Positions 32,795-46,439 are shown, counted from the stretch's first letter. The stretch is 64,000 nt of DNA from Athripsodes cinereus (GCA_947579605.1 OX388305.1:25433542-25497541), one strand, 5' to 3'. Numbers and translations: made by a program. The notes: generated by a model not told the origin, from the letters alone.

Positions 32795-32899
32795 TCTCTA
32801 CTATAGCATAACAGAAGTAATGGTGTTGTCTCGCTACCGGCTATAATAATATTAGCAAGTATGGTTAGTTTCATGGTAAAACAACACCAATAGCGATAT

Positions 32900-34489
32900 T
32901 ATCATACATAACATGAATATCTTTTCTTCTAGAAAGTATTACATACATTGTACTGACTCAACTTATACTGAGAATAAACAGCAACGGTACAATACTCTTA
33001 TATTGATGATTCAACATAATGTCATTGATCAACTGGTAATTTTACAAACTCTTATTTTAATATCCGTTCACCGCCATCGGCCAATATACACCTTAAAGAA
33101 TTATGTTTGATAATTGAATAAGAAATTATGTAAGTGTAGAATCCTCTCGCATTAGTCACTGAAATTACCTAGTTAGAAAGGAATATTCTACAAAGATGAA
33201 TCATTATTATTATTTATTTCTCAGGATCATACATTTTTTCCCATAAAATTACCCCAGATCAATAATCGTTTATCGCCGAAAAATTCCTCTAAAAAGTATC
33301 GGTTAACAAACGTAATAAGAATGAACGTATATTAATAACCTACTGTTTAGTGTTGTGTTTTTTTAGAGTGCGTAAAGAATGAATGGGATAGGTATGAGAA
33401 GTGACCATGACCTTATGTGTTTTAACGTAAGGTATAAAATAACTTCGAATAATTCTAAAAAATATATGAAAGGTTCGACTTATTAGAACAATAATAATTT
33501 CGTTTTCAAATACACCAATCAACTGCTATTTCATCATTATGTACCTAAGTAGTAAAACCCACAACATTTTCGTATTCTTTTATTTGAACCAAAATGATGG
33601 CTTTATCATGCATTTGATACATTTTTTTTTATTAACAATATATTTGCAAACATCAGCAAAAAACAATATCAGAATAATCCACACATAAATATTTGAGTCC
33701 GTTCGTATGTATGTATGTATGTATGTATGTACGTATGTCCTTAATGGACTCGGAAATTAGGAAAGACCGAAGTAAAATAATACACTCTATACAAGGTCTC
33801 ATCTTCTGGGCAGGTTTAAGGCTAAAAACATTTTAAATGTCTTACGTATTGATAAAGATATTTTAATTTTAATGCGACCATGTCACAAAATTAGCAACAA
33901 AATGTATGTAAAATTAATGCAAGATTTAGTAAATAGCAATATTCACAGTCAAACATTTTTCATTGTATTGAATTAATATCAAAATGGATGTAACAATAAA
34001 TACAACAATTCTGAAACTAAATATTTAGGGTTTATTTTCGTAATAAAATATCGTGTTTGCTAATGAGAAAAGCTCTTGAATTACGTGAATAAAAATTGCA
34101 TATTTTTGACATATTGGGCTATTTTCATAATGGAAGACATTATGAAACCATAGAAAACTATACTGTAGAATAATAATAGTCTTACCTATAAAATCCATAA
34201 ACAATGTTAAATGATTTTCAATGAGTGGGAACCTATTTATTCTCACCTAATATTTTTTACATAAATTATGAAATATTTGATAGTAAAATATTCTGAAATA
34301 TTGAAGGATGCAGATAATCCATTTTTAAGGTTTTTTGGGAATAAAGAGTAAATACTTAGGTGACAATTTATTCTTGACTTTTTTAATTTCATAGCAAATA
34401 CCCATTTATGCACTGCAAACCAAAAATACAAATTCGAATGTGGACAATTATAATATTTTAACATTTATGTGCCTACAATTTTTTCACGA
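32900..34489. other. AT-rich stretch with one (GTAT)n microsatellite
   Basis: The only feature recognised is a tetranucleotide run (GTAT)n at 33704-33738. Open frames here are AT-biased noise. Confidence 0.5.
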
Positions 34490-35190
34490 AATGGGATGTT
34501 TACCCTTTTTTCTTATAGAAATTTGGGATGACAATCTTCGAGTTTTTACACATTTGGAAGAGGTTTTTAGCACTTTTTCCATGTAGGTACCTACCAATAT
34601 GTGGGATTTCTTAACTTCAAGCTTTTTCATCGGTTTTCGACGAGGTTCTTAGTACTTTTTTTCCATGTAGGTTCCTACTTATTATTTTTTTACATAAATG
34701 TGAACATCTGAGGTGCCAAACTTCAAGATTTTTCAATGGGAAGAGGTTTTTAGCACTTTTTTCGATATAGGTACCTACCTATTTTTTTTACCTAAGTATG
34801 GGCATGTGAGGTATCAAACTTCATGATTTTTCATTGGGAAGAGTTTTTCAGCACTTTTTTCGATGTAGGTACCTACCTATTTTTTTTACCTAAATATGGG
34901 CATGTGAGGTATCAAACTTCATGATTTTTCATTGGGAAGAGTTTTTCAGCACTTTTTTCGATGTAGGTAGCTACCTATTTTTTTACCTAAATATGGGCAT
35001 GTGAGGTATCAAACTTCAAGATTTTTCATTAAGAAGAGATTTGCAATGCTTTTTATGATGTAGGTACTTACCTATTTATTGTTACTAAGATATAGGCATG
35101 TAGGGAGTCAAAAATAAAGTTTTCTCATTGGGAAGAGCTTTTTACTTCTTTTATCCACGTAAATGCTTACTCCTTTTTTTTCAATAAGAT
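34490..35190. repeat. ~98-bp tandem array, about seven decaying copies
   Basis: Each unit runs through GGGCATGTGAGGTATCAAAC, TTCATGATTTTTCATTGGG, AAGAG(G/T)TTTT(T/C)AGCAC and ends in a GTAGGTACCTACCTATTT box. That box occurs at about 34587, 34671, 34771, 34869, 34967 and 35064, so the spacing is 97-100 bp for the inner copies and 84 for the first. The central copies are nearly identical and similarity falls towards both edges, a pattern expected from unequal crossover. Confidence 0.85.
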
Positions 35191-35685
35191 TTTGTTGTTT
35201 TAACCCATGTATTTGCAAGGTTTTCTATTTAATTAAACCCGAGCGATGCCGGGTTACATACGCTTGTATTATAATAACATGACAATAAAGAGAACAAATA
35301 AAAATATAGACTATTATTATAATACTATAAAGAAAAAAGACATAAATTTTGAGCTTTCTTTTCATTTCCTCGTTTATATCACACTGACATATTGAATTGA
35401 CATACACATATTGAAGTGTTGGGATGTCAATGATGCTTTCCTCGAAGAAGACTAAATTCTTATAAGTTCAGAGGTTGGACCAATACACAAAATATATTAT
35501 TATAAATTATAACGTATAAAGCTGAAACGAAGGATACTGGGGGATGTGAATAGAATATCAAACAAACAGGTGATCATTCATGAATGTTTTGGAAGGAAAG
35601 ACAGAAGTATGTGGTGCTCCATCCTTTATGATTACTCTGAAAGGGAAGTCATGAAGCGACGTCATGACAAGATGCCACGTATATT

Positions 35686-35871
35686 GAGTTCGTCGGTAGC
35701 CTGGAGGTAGAGTCTCGGCCTTGTGAACATGGGGCCCGTTGTTCGATACCAGGTGCCGGCAAACTCCCCTTTCACGACACAAGCTTTTAGTAGCTTACTG
35801 TGAAAGGTGTATAAGGTTGTATTTGGGTTTATAACAAAAACCCAGATATATCTTTTTAAAAAAAAAAAAAA
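35686..35871 (+). mobile_element. SINE-A copy, near full length
   Basis: GAGTTCGTCGGTAGCCTGGA at the start, B box GTTCGATACC, body GCAAACTCCCCTTTCACGAC and AACAAAAACCCAGATATATC, and a poly-A of about 13. It differs from the 5.3 kb copy at only a few positions, so both are young. Confidence 0.9.
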
Positions 35872-37724
35872 TATATGTAGGTATAAAAAACTTCAGTAAA
35901 ATGCATTCTAAATTCTTATGCATGCACACTATACCATATACTGTGTTTTCAATAACACATTAAAACCAATGTTAAATAATTATATTATTAGGTCATCTAG
36001 TTTTGTCATTTAGATACAAACCTGACCCAATATGTCTGGTTGACAGGTTGACACCGTTTATGAATTGTCATTTAATCAAATATGTAACAAGAGACATGCA
36101 GGTAAGTGTAATTTATATATCAATGTCACATTAATCAACATCCAATATTGTTTAATAACTATTAGAAGCAATATCCGGCTGAATGTAATAAACAGGTCCA
36201 ATCACAAGTATGTAGGTATTTATTCCATAAACATTTTATCTGAGTGTGATAGCGCCGAAGTAATTCTAAAATAACTGTTGAGTAACCTTAATAAATTTAT
36301 ACCATTTTGTGTATATTTCCACTTATCTTCTGTTCAATATTCTACAATTTTACACAAATAGGTAATAGTTGATTATAATTTTCGCTCTCAAAGAAGTGTG
36401 CCCATATTGAGACAAGTTTAAAGAGTATTATTATTGCACTAAGTACTGTATTAATCCAAATGATGAAAAGTGGAATTTTAGATCGATGTTTGTAGGAGAG
36501 ATTACGGTATCGAAGAGTGAGAAATGTAAACAGGAATTTCAGTGCTTACCAACTTATCTAATTAAAACGAATATTCACTGCGTTTTCTGATTAGAAATTT
36601 GTAATTTACTCGAACGTGATACGAAATTATCGTGTGAATAGATATATGTTATTTTGAATTGCAATTAATTAATAACATTCACGAAAAAATCAACGCCCCA
36701 TTTTTCCACGTATAGTAAGTAACACAATCGAGGACAGAACTATCCTTGGTGACACATATTTGAATCTCAGTGAGCAACTTTTACTAATTCTACAAAAATT
36801 GATTTGATCAACATCCGATATTAATTTAACCTAACTAGTTTGAGACTAACTCGATATGTGTGAATTTTCTATACATATTATGGCCCTCGAGATTCAAGTC
36901 TAGCGGGCTGTAAGGAGAAGACATTATTATGTTGTGTTTTGTACAAATTACTACTATTGAATGAGATGAACATAATATGTTCAATTGTTCATATTATCTA
37001 TATATCCAGATTTAGAATATTCATATTAGTTTAATAATAATCTTCGTTCATAATTGGATGAATCATCATGTTATTATGGTGATGAAGATGGGGTCAAAGC
37101 GTAAATCTTCTATGAGTAGGCAATATTATTTAAATATATCATATAGTAATCTCACAAACTTTTCCTATAATTATACATAGGATACACTATTTCTTTATAC
37201 CTTTAACCCATATCTGCCAGATGAATAAATATAATATTACAATTTCTCCATCACTACTTCACATAACTACCTGCCAATAAAGACTCCCACGCCCGAATAT
37301 CCTCGCTTATCTGATGACCACAGCAGATGTTAATTAATTAATTCTTAGATTTGACTCTGTTGTTAATCACGACACCAGGAATTATCAACATCTTCTTCAT
37401 GAAATGTAAAGCAATTATGTTCTTAACTAGTTGAACAATATACGAGAATATTGTAACATTTTCTTAGTCTTACAACATTCCATAATATATTTTATGATTT
37501 TTGTTTTGATTATATTATTTAATTTAATTTTGTTTTGTTTCATTCTATCATTGTATTATTGAATTATTTTATTTCATTATCTCATCTTGTTTATCTATTT
37601 ATTCATAGATAGTAGATAGATAAGAGAGATGTTCGTATTATTCAGAGGTGATTTTTCAACCGAGCTACAATTTGCGATAGTTTCCAAATTAGAACTTTTA
37701 TCTATATTTTTTTGTTGGCAAGGG
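35872..37724. other. AT-rich stretch, nothing recognised
   Basis: A short plus-strand frame at 36065-36274 ends its first part at a GCAG/GTAAGTG donor-like word (about 36098), which alone is not enough to call an exon. Confidence 0.4.
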
Positions 37725-37825
37725 GAGGCGACAATCTGTATGTTTATTATTTATGCAGATCGTTGTTCCTGCGCTGGCTACCCCACAGGTGGAAAATACG
37801 GTGATGGTATTTATTTATTCATCCA
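37725..37825 (+). mobile_element. Family B fragment (3' half)
   Basis: GGCAAGGGGAGGCGACAATC, GCTGGCTACCCCACAGGTGG and AAAATACGGTGATGGTATTT align with the second half of family B. Confidence 0.55.
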
Positions 37826-38420
37826 CAGTGTTAAGAGACACAAATCGTTTATCATAATAAATATTAACGTTAGAAATTTCATCGATAAATATACCAATCA
37901 ATGTCTCGCGAAAGAAGAACACGATGTTAGCAAATTATAATATTATAATAGTTAATAAACATAAATAGATATAGATATAAATTGGGAATGAATGAATGAA
38001 GTAATATCAAACAATATGACAGCAATAAAATACACAACAAAACTAAAATAATTTTAGTATGAATGGTACTATTTTGTATCAGTCCTAATAAGGAAACGTT
38101 TGATATAGGTATGTATCGATTCTGTAATATGAATAATACCTACTCCATAACCTTAACACAGTATTGTAACTTTTTTTGTGAAATGTGTAGGAGTCTCATT
38201 GAGAAGTTACCTAAAGTCCTTTCACACGGTGATGTTCGGTGACTCTAATACCAGTCAGAATCGAATATTCTAGTAATGTAAAGATACTACAGTTCCAATA
38301 AATTTGAATGAGTTCTTTCATACTCAATAATACAAATATCTAGCCATATTAGGGTATCGTGATTCAATTTCAATTTCAAGATGAAGTATTTTTTCATATA
38401 TTTTTTATCAACTATCCCTA

Positions 38421-38625
38421 CTACTGTATGCCATCGCGGTATTTTCCACAAGTGGAGTAGCCATCATACTATCTGTAAGAAATAAACGTGCAGTAATCCT
38501 CTCCGTGCTAATAAAAAATAAGACGTTCAGGATAGATTGTTACTAAATTGTAGATGATAATTGCCTTATATGGGGTTTTACGAACACCTGTCGTTTACAG
38601 CACGCTCGGAATCTTGCAAAAGATA
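38421..38625 (-). mobile_element. Family B copy, minus strand
   Basis: The plus strand reads GCCATCGCGGTATTTTCCAC, AAGTGGAGTAGCC, CTCTCCGTGCTAATAAAAAA, TAAGACGTTCAGGATAG and a CACCTGTCGTTTACAGCACG CTCGG head. This is the reverse complement of family B in full order. Confidence 0.65.
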
Positions 38626-40557
38626 GTCTTTGTTTAAAAAATTACAATGTTATTTTATTACTATTTAGTTTGTTTTCTAAATTTTAATAGCTTCAACTAG
38701 ACTCGAAAATATTATAAAAAGGACAAATACTCGTTTGTGAGTACATATTTCAAATCAAATGATTTATATAAATAAAACTTTCTCCAGCCAGAATTGAGAT
38801 GTTTTTTAGATAAGTATTTATAAACAATTTTTCTATTGAAGACATGAAATATTAGGTCGCCGATTAATCAGATATGATTAATATTAGTCGACGATCCAAC
38901 TCACTCTAATATAAAACGTTCATTGAACATTGTGGAGGCGGACGAAAGTGTGTCTTAACTCTCAATCGTGTTACCTATAATCTGAGTTAAAACATTTTTC
39001 TTAATACTTTAATACTATGTACATACTATGTAAATAATTTATTTTGTGTTTACATTGAATATTTACAAAATATTATGTAAGGCCAGAGTAATAGAGGACA
39101 TAACATTACATTTATTATAATATATTTTTATTGTAATGATCAGGACGGTACTTAATTAGGGTTAATGATAATTTATTGAACTGGCTGTTGTGTATTCATA
39201 TCATTATTAGATACATTGTTAGTGTGATATGACACACAACAAACAGCTACCGGTCGTTTCCTTTTTCGTTAAAAATTGTTATAATGGTGTTAAATAATAA
39301 CTATTAATGTATGAAAAATATGCCCACGTTAGTAATTGGTTTGATGTTTGTTTTGGTAGCAGGTTCATATATCCATCAAAATTTGCCGTATTTTTTTTAA
39401 TATATTCAAAATGTAATAATTTTCACGAAATTAATAAAAAGTATGAATCTTGTTTGAAATGAACTCAAGTACAACTCAATCATTGTAAATAAATCCCTGT
39501 GTTGTGAAAGTGGATTAGTTTGGCAGTTAGCAAGAATCAAAACAAGGATCTCTCGATTGTAAGTTCAAATCTTTACATACGACTTTGCTATATGGTTTTG
39601 CCTTTTGAAAATATCAATTTATCTGTGCCAAAATAACGTCTCCTTAAGAAAAAATTATAATTTTAAAATACGTGATTTAAATTGATTAAGTACTAGAGAT
39701 ACTTTATTTATCTGAACCTTCCTATCATAATATGTTTAACCTGTAGATAGCTATTATATCATATTTTGCAATAAACACTTAACTAAAATATCACCATATG
39801 AGTACCCTTGTGATATGAATGTCTTCCTACATTGATGTAAAAAACTATTGCATATCAAATACAAAGTACATATAAGTAGAAACATTTAATTTAAGACAAG
39901 TATCTGAAATCTCAACAAATGTTTCGATATTATCATTTACTATAATAAAATCAATTTGAAAGGTTATTTAAGGAAGTATGTGTAACCGCCTCCAATATTT
40001 CACTAACGTCTAAAATGTTTTCATAATTCTATTGCAGTTTATTCAAATTGAAAGATGCATTGAGGAATAACTTAATATTGCTAACTCATAATAAATTTCT
40101 GGTGTGTTTATAATGTTTTCGTAAAACTTAACATTATTGTATGTAAAAAAAATAGTAAATATAATTATTAATTTCTGCGAGATGTTTCAACAACTTCCAT
40201 ATAAGACAATATCCTACACATTATATTTCATCAACATTCAAATGATTTATCGAATGATATTATTGTAAATGAATTAAACAATATCCATTGCAAATTATTA
40301 TTTTTATAATAATCATGAAATGTCGGATGAGAATATTACTTAATGCTGTTGTTAAATATATTTTGAGAGTCATTTCATTACACATTTGATTATATTATGC
40401 ATACCTATAGCAAAAATATATTTTACAACTCTCGATTTATAATTAGTACCTACAACTAAAACTCTAAATATTGCTACGCATTAAAATATTCAACGCGTAA
40501 TATGTTCATATTCGCTACTGTACCTATACTCATTAGTTGTCCTTTTTCGTCACTCGA
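38626..40557. other. AT-rich stretch, nothing recognised
   Basis: One of the most AT-rich parts of the window; no repeat or coding signal was recognised. Confidence 0.45.
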
Positions 40558-40589
40558 TAATAATAATAATAATAATATTATATTCTCTC

Positions 40590-41790
40590 AACACAATGTC
40601 GGTTATCATCGGGTACCCTCGTGCGTGCGAAGTTTTTTGCACTCCTTACCAATGATGTATTCGTCTTAGCGTTAGGACACGTGATGTCCAACGGATTTTT
40701 TGGCTAACGGCTCCCGAAGATCGGCATGACGCAGTTAGTTACCCCCTAACAATGGGTTAGTCCAGACGTAGGGAGGGCAGTCCCCTCTCCGGCTTGGCCG
40801 CGAACAGCCACCGAAGTAGCTCCGACACGATAATAATATTATCCATAATTAATTAATGTCGAACACCGTACTATTGTAATGAACAAGTGTGTTATCCTCC
40901 GGCGTTACATGGAACAGTTCTTACTGTGTGTCGTGGTAGTAATATACAAAAGAAATCTGTTTATTCGTTACGTGCGCGACCAATTTTGCCGCCAACATCT
41001 TTGTACAATAGTAATGATTAATAGTCAATAATAATTAATAGACAAGATAGTGATATGAACAAGCATGTAGTCCTCCTGTGTTATATAATACTATTCTTGC
41101 GGTTATATAATAATAACTTCTGGAAGTTTTCAGTATTGTGACATAATTTCATTTCGGGCGTGGCTTTTGTTTACCGCCAAACCGCTAAACGATTGTGAAG
41201 TGTTCTAATTCATTGTACCTGAACAATTTTAATTGAGGTTGATCTTATTTGGACCACATAAAAGTTTCATAATAACTGCCCCAGTATTACTGACTCTAGT
41301 TAAAATATTGAGTGTGTTTCTTATACTACAACGGGTACCACTTAATGTCGGGTACCGAGAGTTCGGTGTCGCTGTGATATACAGACGTAACTCTCAGTTC
41401 CATGTGTTTGTAGAAATCCTCTGCCAACTTTTCTGGTCACGACCTTTGTTGGAGGAGCGATTAAACGACTAGCCATGTTTTCTTGGGAAGAATAGTGAAA
41501 TTGTGACGTCCCCTACTTTATAAACTGAGAACAGTGTAGGAACGTATAGGAATTCTCACGCCTCTTGAGAAGTAGTGATCACCCGTCCTGAGGACAGAAT
41601 CTACCAGGTTCTGACACCGCTCACACCCTCGTACTTCTTGTTATGTCCAGCCCTCGCCATAGAGACACTAGAGTATGTTTTCTTTCACGACTCTGGTCTC
41701 TTCCGTCAAAGTACGCTTGCTTCTTCATCAATAATATACACGGCTTGGTATATTTCGACATCTACACGCCCTTTCATCTGTAAGTGACTG
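40590..41790 (+). promoter_or_regulatory. GC-richer block; possible promoter and 5' exon
   Basis: This block is less AT-rich than its neighbours and relatively CpG-containing (for example CTCCGGCTTGGCCGCGAACA at about 40777). A CCCCTACTTTATAAACTGAG TATA-like word lies at about 41510. About 265 bases further a TCATCTGTAAGTGACTG word at about 41780 could be a splice donor. Short frames inside (41233-41472, 41575-41787) lack ATG starts and recognisable motifs. Alternatives are an LTR-like or unknown repeat. Two diverged direct repeats (GAACAAGTGTGTTATCCTCC at 40882; GAACAAGCATGTAGTCCTCC at 41057) support some internal duplication. Confidence 0.25.
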
Positions 41791-41799
41791 TATTATTTA

Positions 41800-43340
41800 T
41801 GTTATATTGCATAGTGTATATAATGATATTTGTTACCCATATTCGAGTTCATGTTATCATAGAACTAGTTATATAATTATTTTCCTTTGTGTATTAATTT
41901 AAGTTCTTAAGGTTGAATGAAGAATGAATGGCTCAATTTGATTAATTTAAGGGTATATGGTAGTCCCGGTATTGAATAATTATATATAATACCGAGGTTG
42001 GGCTAACCGAGTATTATCAATTAATGTTTTAATATCTCAAAGTAATTTCTGCAGGACTTTCATAATTTTTCATATTGTAAGGAATATTATTCCCTACAAG
42101 TTTACCTTGGAAGTAACTGTTTTGTTATATAATATATGTACACAATAAATGTGAATCACATACCATAATTTATCTTTCTGTTGAAATCCATTTTATATAC
42201 CTAAAAGTAGCTTCAATTCTTCTAATCATGCTAAAGTACATTCCTCCGCCTCTTTGTATGTAAACATCAGATAACCTATTTTCTAACTTGAGTTATCTTG
42301 TCGCCGAGGTTCGAATCCTTGACCAACCAAAGGATGGATGACCCTATTATCCAGCTATGAAGACAATAAAGAGCTAGATTAAGGACTTCATCAATGGAAA
42401 TAATTTATCCTCTTTCCTGGAGGGTTATGATGTACTTTTGATAATCTTTAGTTCACTTGATATATAATTTTGATTGTTTACATAGATATATCTATAAAGT
42501 TACTATGATATGTAATAAGAGGAATTTATTCAATATGTTATAACTGGTATACAGAAGGAAGTGACAGAGTTAAGAGGTCCTGGTAACCAGACTGCTTATG
42601 GAACTAAGGGTAAGCATGACACAGAGGCCTCTCTCGGCCAAAGTTAAGTAAAAGGCCCTATACACTTAAAGATACCCCCTAGACAAATAACGAGTATAGA
42701 CACTTTTACTATAAAAGACCCCTAGACAACTTATCGAGTATACCTAATACAGCACCACCAATCAGTAGAGTGGAATTTTAACAAAAAAATATACTAGTAT
42801 TACTTTGGAGAATATATATCGAACAACAAATATATGACCATTGGCCCCGTGCCTTTCCCTCAGAAAGGAACACGGAGATTATTTTGCTTCTTCTAGTTCG
42901 ATTTGAAAACTGTATTTATTTTTCTAATTTTGCTTTAATATTACATTATTGCGTCCTCTGGTTGTAGCAAATTGTGTGCACGATCGGACGTAATAATATC
43001 CATATTTGAAGTAAATCTGAATCCGTATGCTTATCCATTGTAATACCTTAAACGTTAAATATTCATAAATTGCGTTATTACATATCATTAGAAATAATAT
43101 ACAGCATGGATGTATATGTATGTAATCAATACACTTATTATTCTATGGAGGTAAGTTTGTCCAGATGGTAGGTACTTTATCAGCGGTGTATCATTCACAC
43201 ATGAATGCAAATACACGTGCAGATAATTTAGGAGCCTATTGTTTTAATACTTACAATCCATTTTTAAACTGAGATAAAATTATCTGTCTATCGACATTTC
43301 TAAGGTACCAAGTAGTGTGTATCCGCAAATGATGTAAACA
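41800..43340. other. AT-rich stretch, nothing recognised
   Basis: No gene or shared repeat was seen. Confidence 0.4.
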
Positions 43341-43345
43341 GTAGA

Positions 43346-43393
43346 GTCACTTTACGTGTTGAATACAACAGTATTCAACACGTAAAAAGTGAC
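43346..43393. repeat. Short hairpin, ~20-bp arms
   Basis: GTCACTTTACGTGTTGAATA (left) pairs with TATTCAACACGTAAAAAGTG AC (right) around a short ACAACAG-type loop, with a two-base bulge. Confidence 0.8.
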
Positions 43394-44758
43394 CGAAAGG
43401 TATTCAATGTAATGAGCGTAATCATCGTCTTTGGACGACAAAAATAAAAAATATAAAATTGATATTTTGTGTTAGTTGAAAACAAACCTTCTGAATATTG
43501 ATTGTTTAAATTTTAAACGCATTCCTCTAAATATATATGTATTGTGATCAATATACAAAAAGAATGAATAAATAAAATATTTTCTTGGTATGTCTTGGCA
43601 AATGGAGGATTGAAAATACATAAAACAATGTTTTATAGAGTAATAGGATATGAATCATTAAAAAATAATAAATGCAAAGACATCAATTGGATATACCTAG
43701 CATCAGTTCCGTCACTGTCATAATTCACTTCGCCAATTTCAGTCTAGAAATAGATTAGATACAAGTAATGTATCAATAAATTATTTAATGCAATTTATAT
43801 TGATTGATATGCAAAACGCACTACATGAACCATAAAAGGCATCATGCAATCCGACAAAATAATATAATGTAAAAATGTATGTATGTATTTGTAATAGGTA
43901 TATTTTATTTGTGTCAGTGTTAAGCTCCTAATGGAATGTGCATCAGCTGTTATATCAATATTCATGAGGCTATTTTTTTTCAAACCCACATAATTAATTT
44001 AGTAAAACAAATACATTAGTAGAACAAAAAGTATGATAATAATATCGTGTTGTTGAATGTTGCATAATTATATTATCTACCATTGAGTTCCAATATTTGC
44101 CTACTGCATATTATTCAATTGAGACATTATATGCAAATAAAAATAAGCATATAGGTACATAAGTACTGTATAGTGTTGTCTCTAGTGTCACGAATTTTAG
44201 TACATTACTGTAAGATCATAGTTTTTAAGAATATTGTAGTAGGTAGTGAGTAGTGCCTTGAAGTGAGTATCTCCTCCAAACGACATTAAAGATTTATAAT
44301 TTACGAGAGTTTTTTGTCTGGAGAAGCCCGGTAAATCTTGAGCTATAGAAGAAGAGTTAAATGATATAGAAGCTCAGCTATTAAAACATACAGGTTGTGA
44401 GCAACCATTAATATATATCTAGTTACACTGTGTGTGAGGACAATGTTGCAAGTACCTACATATTTTTTATTTACCCAAAATATTTTTTCGTTAAAGATAT
44501 AAGTACCTATTTAATATGAGACCATAGTGAGGTGTCACATTACCTGCTTCTATAAAAACTGTAAAGTAACATTATAATATTATTATGACCTTTCTTTCAT
44601 AATATCATATCTTAATATTGTTTACAAAGTAAATTAATATTTTATCATGTATAGAGAAAGGTCCAGAAAACTTGTGGTTTTATGATATCTCATGTAAAGA
44701 TGCGGCTGGTGGGTTGGATTATGGGTGTGCAATGAAATTATATTAAATACCTTCATAT
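43394..44758. other. AT-rich stretch, nothing recognised
   Basis: Small frames only; none with recognisable motifs. Confidence 0.4.
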
Positions 44759-44960
44759 CGTCATGTGGCTAGGCAAGGATCTGATAAATGGACACCTAGA
44801 GTACAGAAATGGAGATTTTGAAATGAGAGAAACATTCTCAGTCACAGTCGGCGCCAGAACAGATGGACTGATGATATGATCCCTGTCGCGGATAGGTGAT
44901 AGGCAGAATTGGCTGAAGAAAGTGAAGCATGGAAGAATATGGAGGAAGAGAAGAAGAAGA
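44759..44960 (+). pseudogene. RTE/BovB-like C-terminal relic
   Basis: The plus strand reads HVARQGSDKWTPRVQKWRF, then after stops and a frame change RRQNRWTDDMIPVADR and AELAEESEAWKNMEEE. The order H-V-A-R, W-x-x-x-V, R-W-x-D-D-x-x-x-V-A and a terminal W/A-rich helix is the usual C-terminus of one RTE-like insect subfamily. The same order is seen better at 48.0 kb. Several stops; dead. Confidence 0.6.
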
Positions 44961-45199
44961 AGGCCTAAAGGTCCTGAAGGTTTCACTCTTTTTTTATTAT
45001 TTAGAACAATACACGCATTTGCTCGTATACAAATAAACCTTAAAATATTACATAATGCTAAACAGATAAAAATAAACGTATGCATACAAACATACTGATA
45101 GTTTTTAATATCTGCACACTTTATAAAAAAAATATTTATTATTATATGTTGATTTTAATAAAAATAACTGTACAACGTAACATTACGTTAAAAGAGAAT

Positions 45200-45431
45200 T
45201 CAAACAGATCGAGCTAGTCCCAGATTAAGAAATGAATCCTGTATTATAGGTAAGTACTAACGCGACGATAAGTACACATTTTTACAAAACACTAAACACA
45301 TATACGTGTAACATCCAGACCCAGAGAATTTTGTCAAATTTAATTCTATTCTTCATTTGGGCCTGATAGGGAATACCCGGGACTTCGTAATTCAAAGGCA
45401 AGAACCTTACTACCGCGGTACATTAGCCGAT
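45200..45431 (-). mobile_element. SINE-C copy, diverged
   Basis: The plus strand carries GATCGAGCTAGTCCCAGATT, TACTAACGCGACGATAAGTA, AACACTAAACACATA, CATCCAGACCCAGAGAATTT and the complement of the tRNA-like head (CCCGGGACTTCGTAATTCAA). This follows the 7.3 kb copy throughout with small insertions. Confidence 0.8.
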
Positions 45432-46019
45432 TGCATGTTTGCTTGGTGAATAGATGAAATTAAAATATATAATTATATACCTAATATACTTTTGGAATTT
45501 ATAAAAGGAGTCGCATCGATGCTCCCCAGAAGGAGCCGCCGCTCCTCAGAAATTATACCTACATAGACAGTTTATCAGGAGCGTGGGTATAAAACAATGC
45601 GGGATTAATATTTTATTATTTTATTTTTAAATATGTTAGTGCATTGATGTTATACCTACCTGTAGGTACTTTGATGCTATGAGAAAATAAATTTAAATTA
45701 AACCTGACATATTATATTACACAAATATGAGTAGAATGAACCGATACCTTGTAAAATATATAGGAATTGTAAAAACTGTTATAAGTATCGTCCATCAAAC
45801 TTGTTTATTTAACTGAACAATAAGATCGTGTAAGTACCTATAATATAACATGTATTTTTAATGCTTTTGTTTAACTAGGTATATCATGTTTGAAAATGAT
45901 TTACATTTTAGGAATTGAGTTTACGACAATAGTGAACATTACCTACATTTGATATAAAATGTTTATCATAAATCCGTCTATTTTCTTATTCGATAAAATT
46001 TGATTAAACACCTACATTT

Positions 46020-46432
46020 TATTTATTTATTTATTCTTTACTGTACATTGATTACAAGCAAATTCGCACAAAAATACATTAAAAACAAATACAATCATAC
46101 ACTCAATATACAGAGGGCGAGTTTCACCCAATTTCATGTAACCTTCACATAAAGAAAATCCTTTCACAAAAAGGAAGGAAAGAGGGGGTAAAAAAAGGAG
46201 ATGAATAGGTAGGATAAGGGACTAGGATACAGAAGCCATATTTTGAGTGATAAAGTGGTCCTTGACCGCCCGCTTGAAAGCGTGAAGAGTGGGGAGCAAC
46301 CTTATCCTGGAAGGCAAACTATTCCAACAGCGAGCACCATAAACAGAAAAAGAGTTTGTAAAAAAGTTTGAGCTATGAGCTGGTATTGCCGTTTTAAAGA
46401 CTGATAAACGAAACAAATGTATAAATAGTAAA
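46020..46432 (-). pseudogene. CR1/Jockey-type LINE 3' end with family D tail
   Basis: The minus strand encodes FRLSVFKTAIPAHSSNFFTN, then SFSVYGARCWNSLPSRIRLL and FKRAVKDHFITQNMASVS with a stop at 46222. S-F-S-V-x-x-A-R-x-WN-S-LP-x-x-I-R is the C-terminal signature of CR1/Jockey-like polyproteins. The 3' UTR that follows contains the family D words (complement of CAATATACAGAGGGCGAGTT) and ends in an A/T tetranucleotide tail at about 46020. This copy links the family D fragments elsewhere in the window to an actual protein. Confidence 0.8.
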
Positions 46433-46439
46433 TAGGTAG

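Noticed and set aside
34490..35190. CRISPR-like array (regular ~98-bp spacing)
   Set aside because: Whole units are similar, with no unique spacers; eukaryotic context; a tandem satellite-like array.
41233..41787. Two open frames in the GC-richer block as protein genes
   Set aside because: Neither starts with ATG and neither shows domain or codon evidence; kept only as part of a possible regulatory or repeat block.
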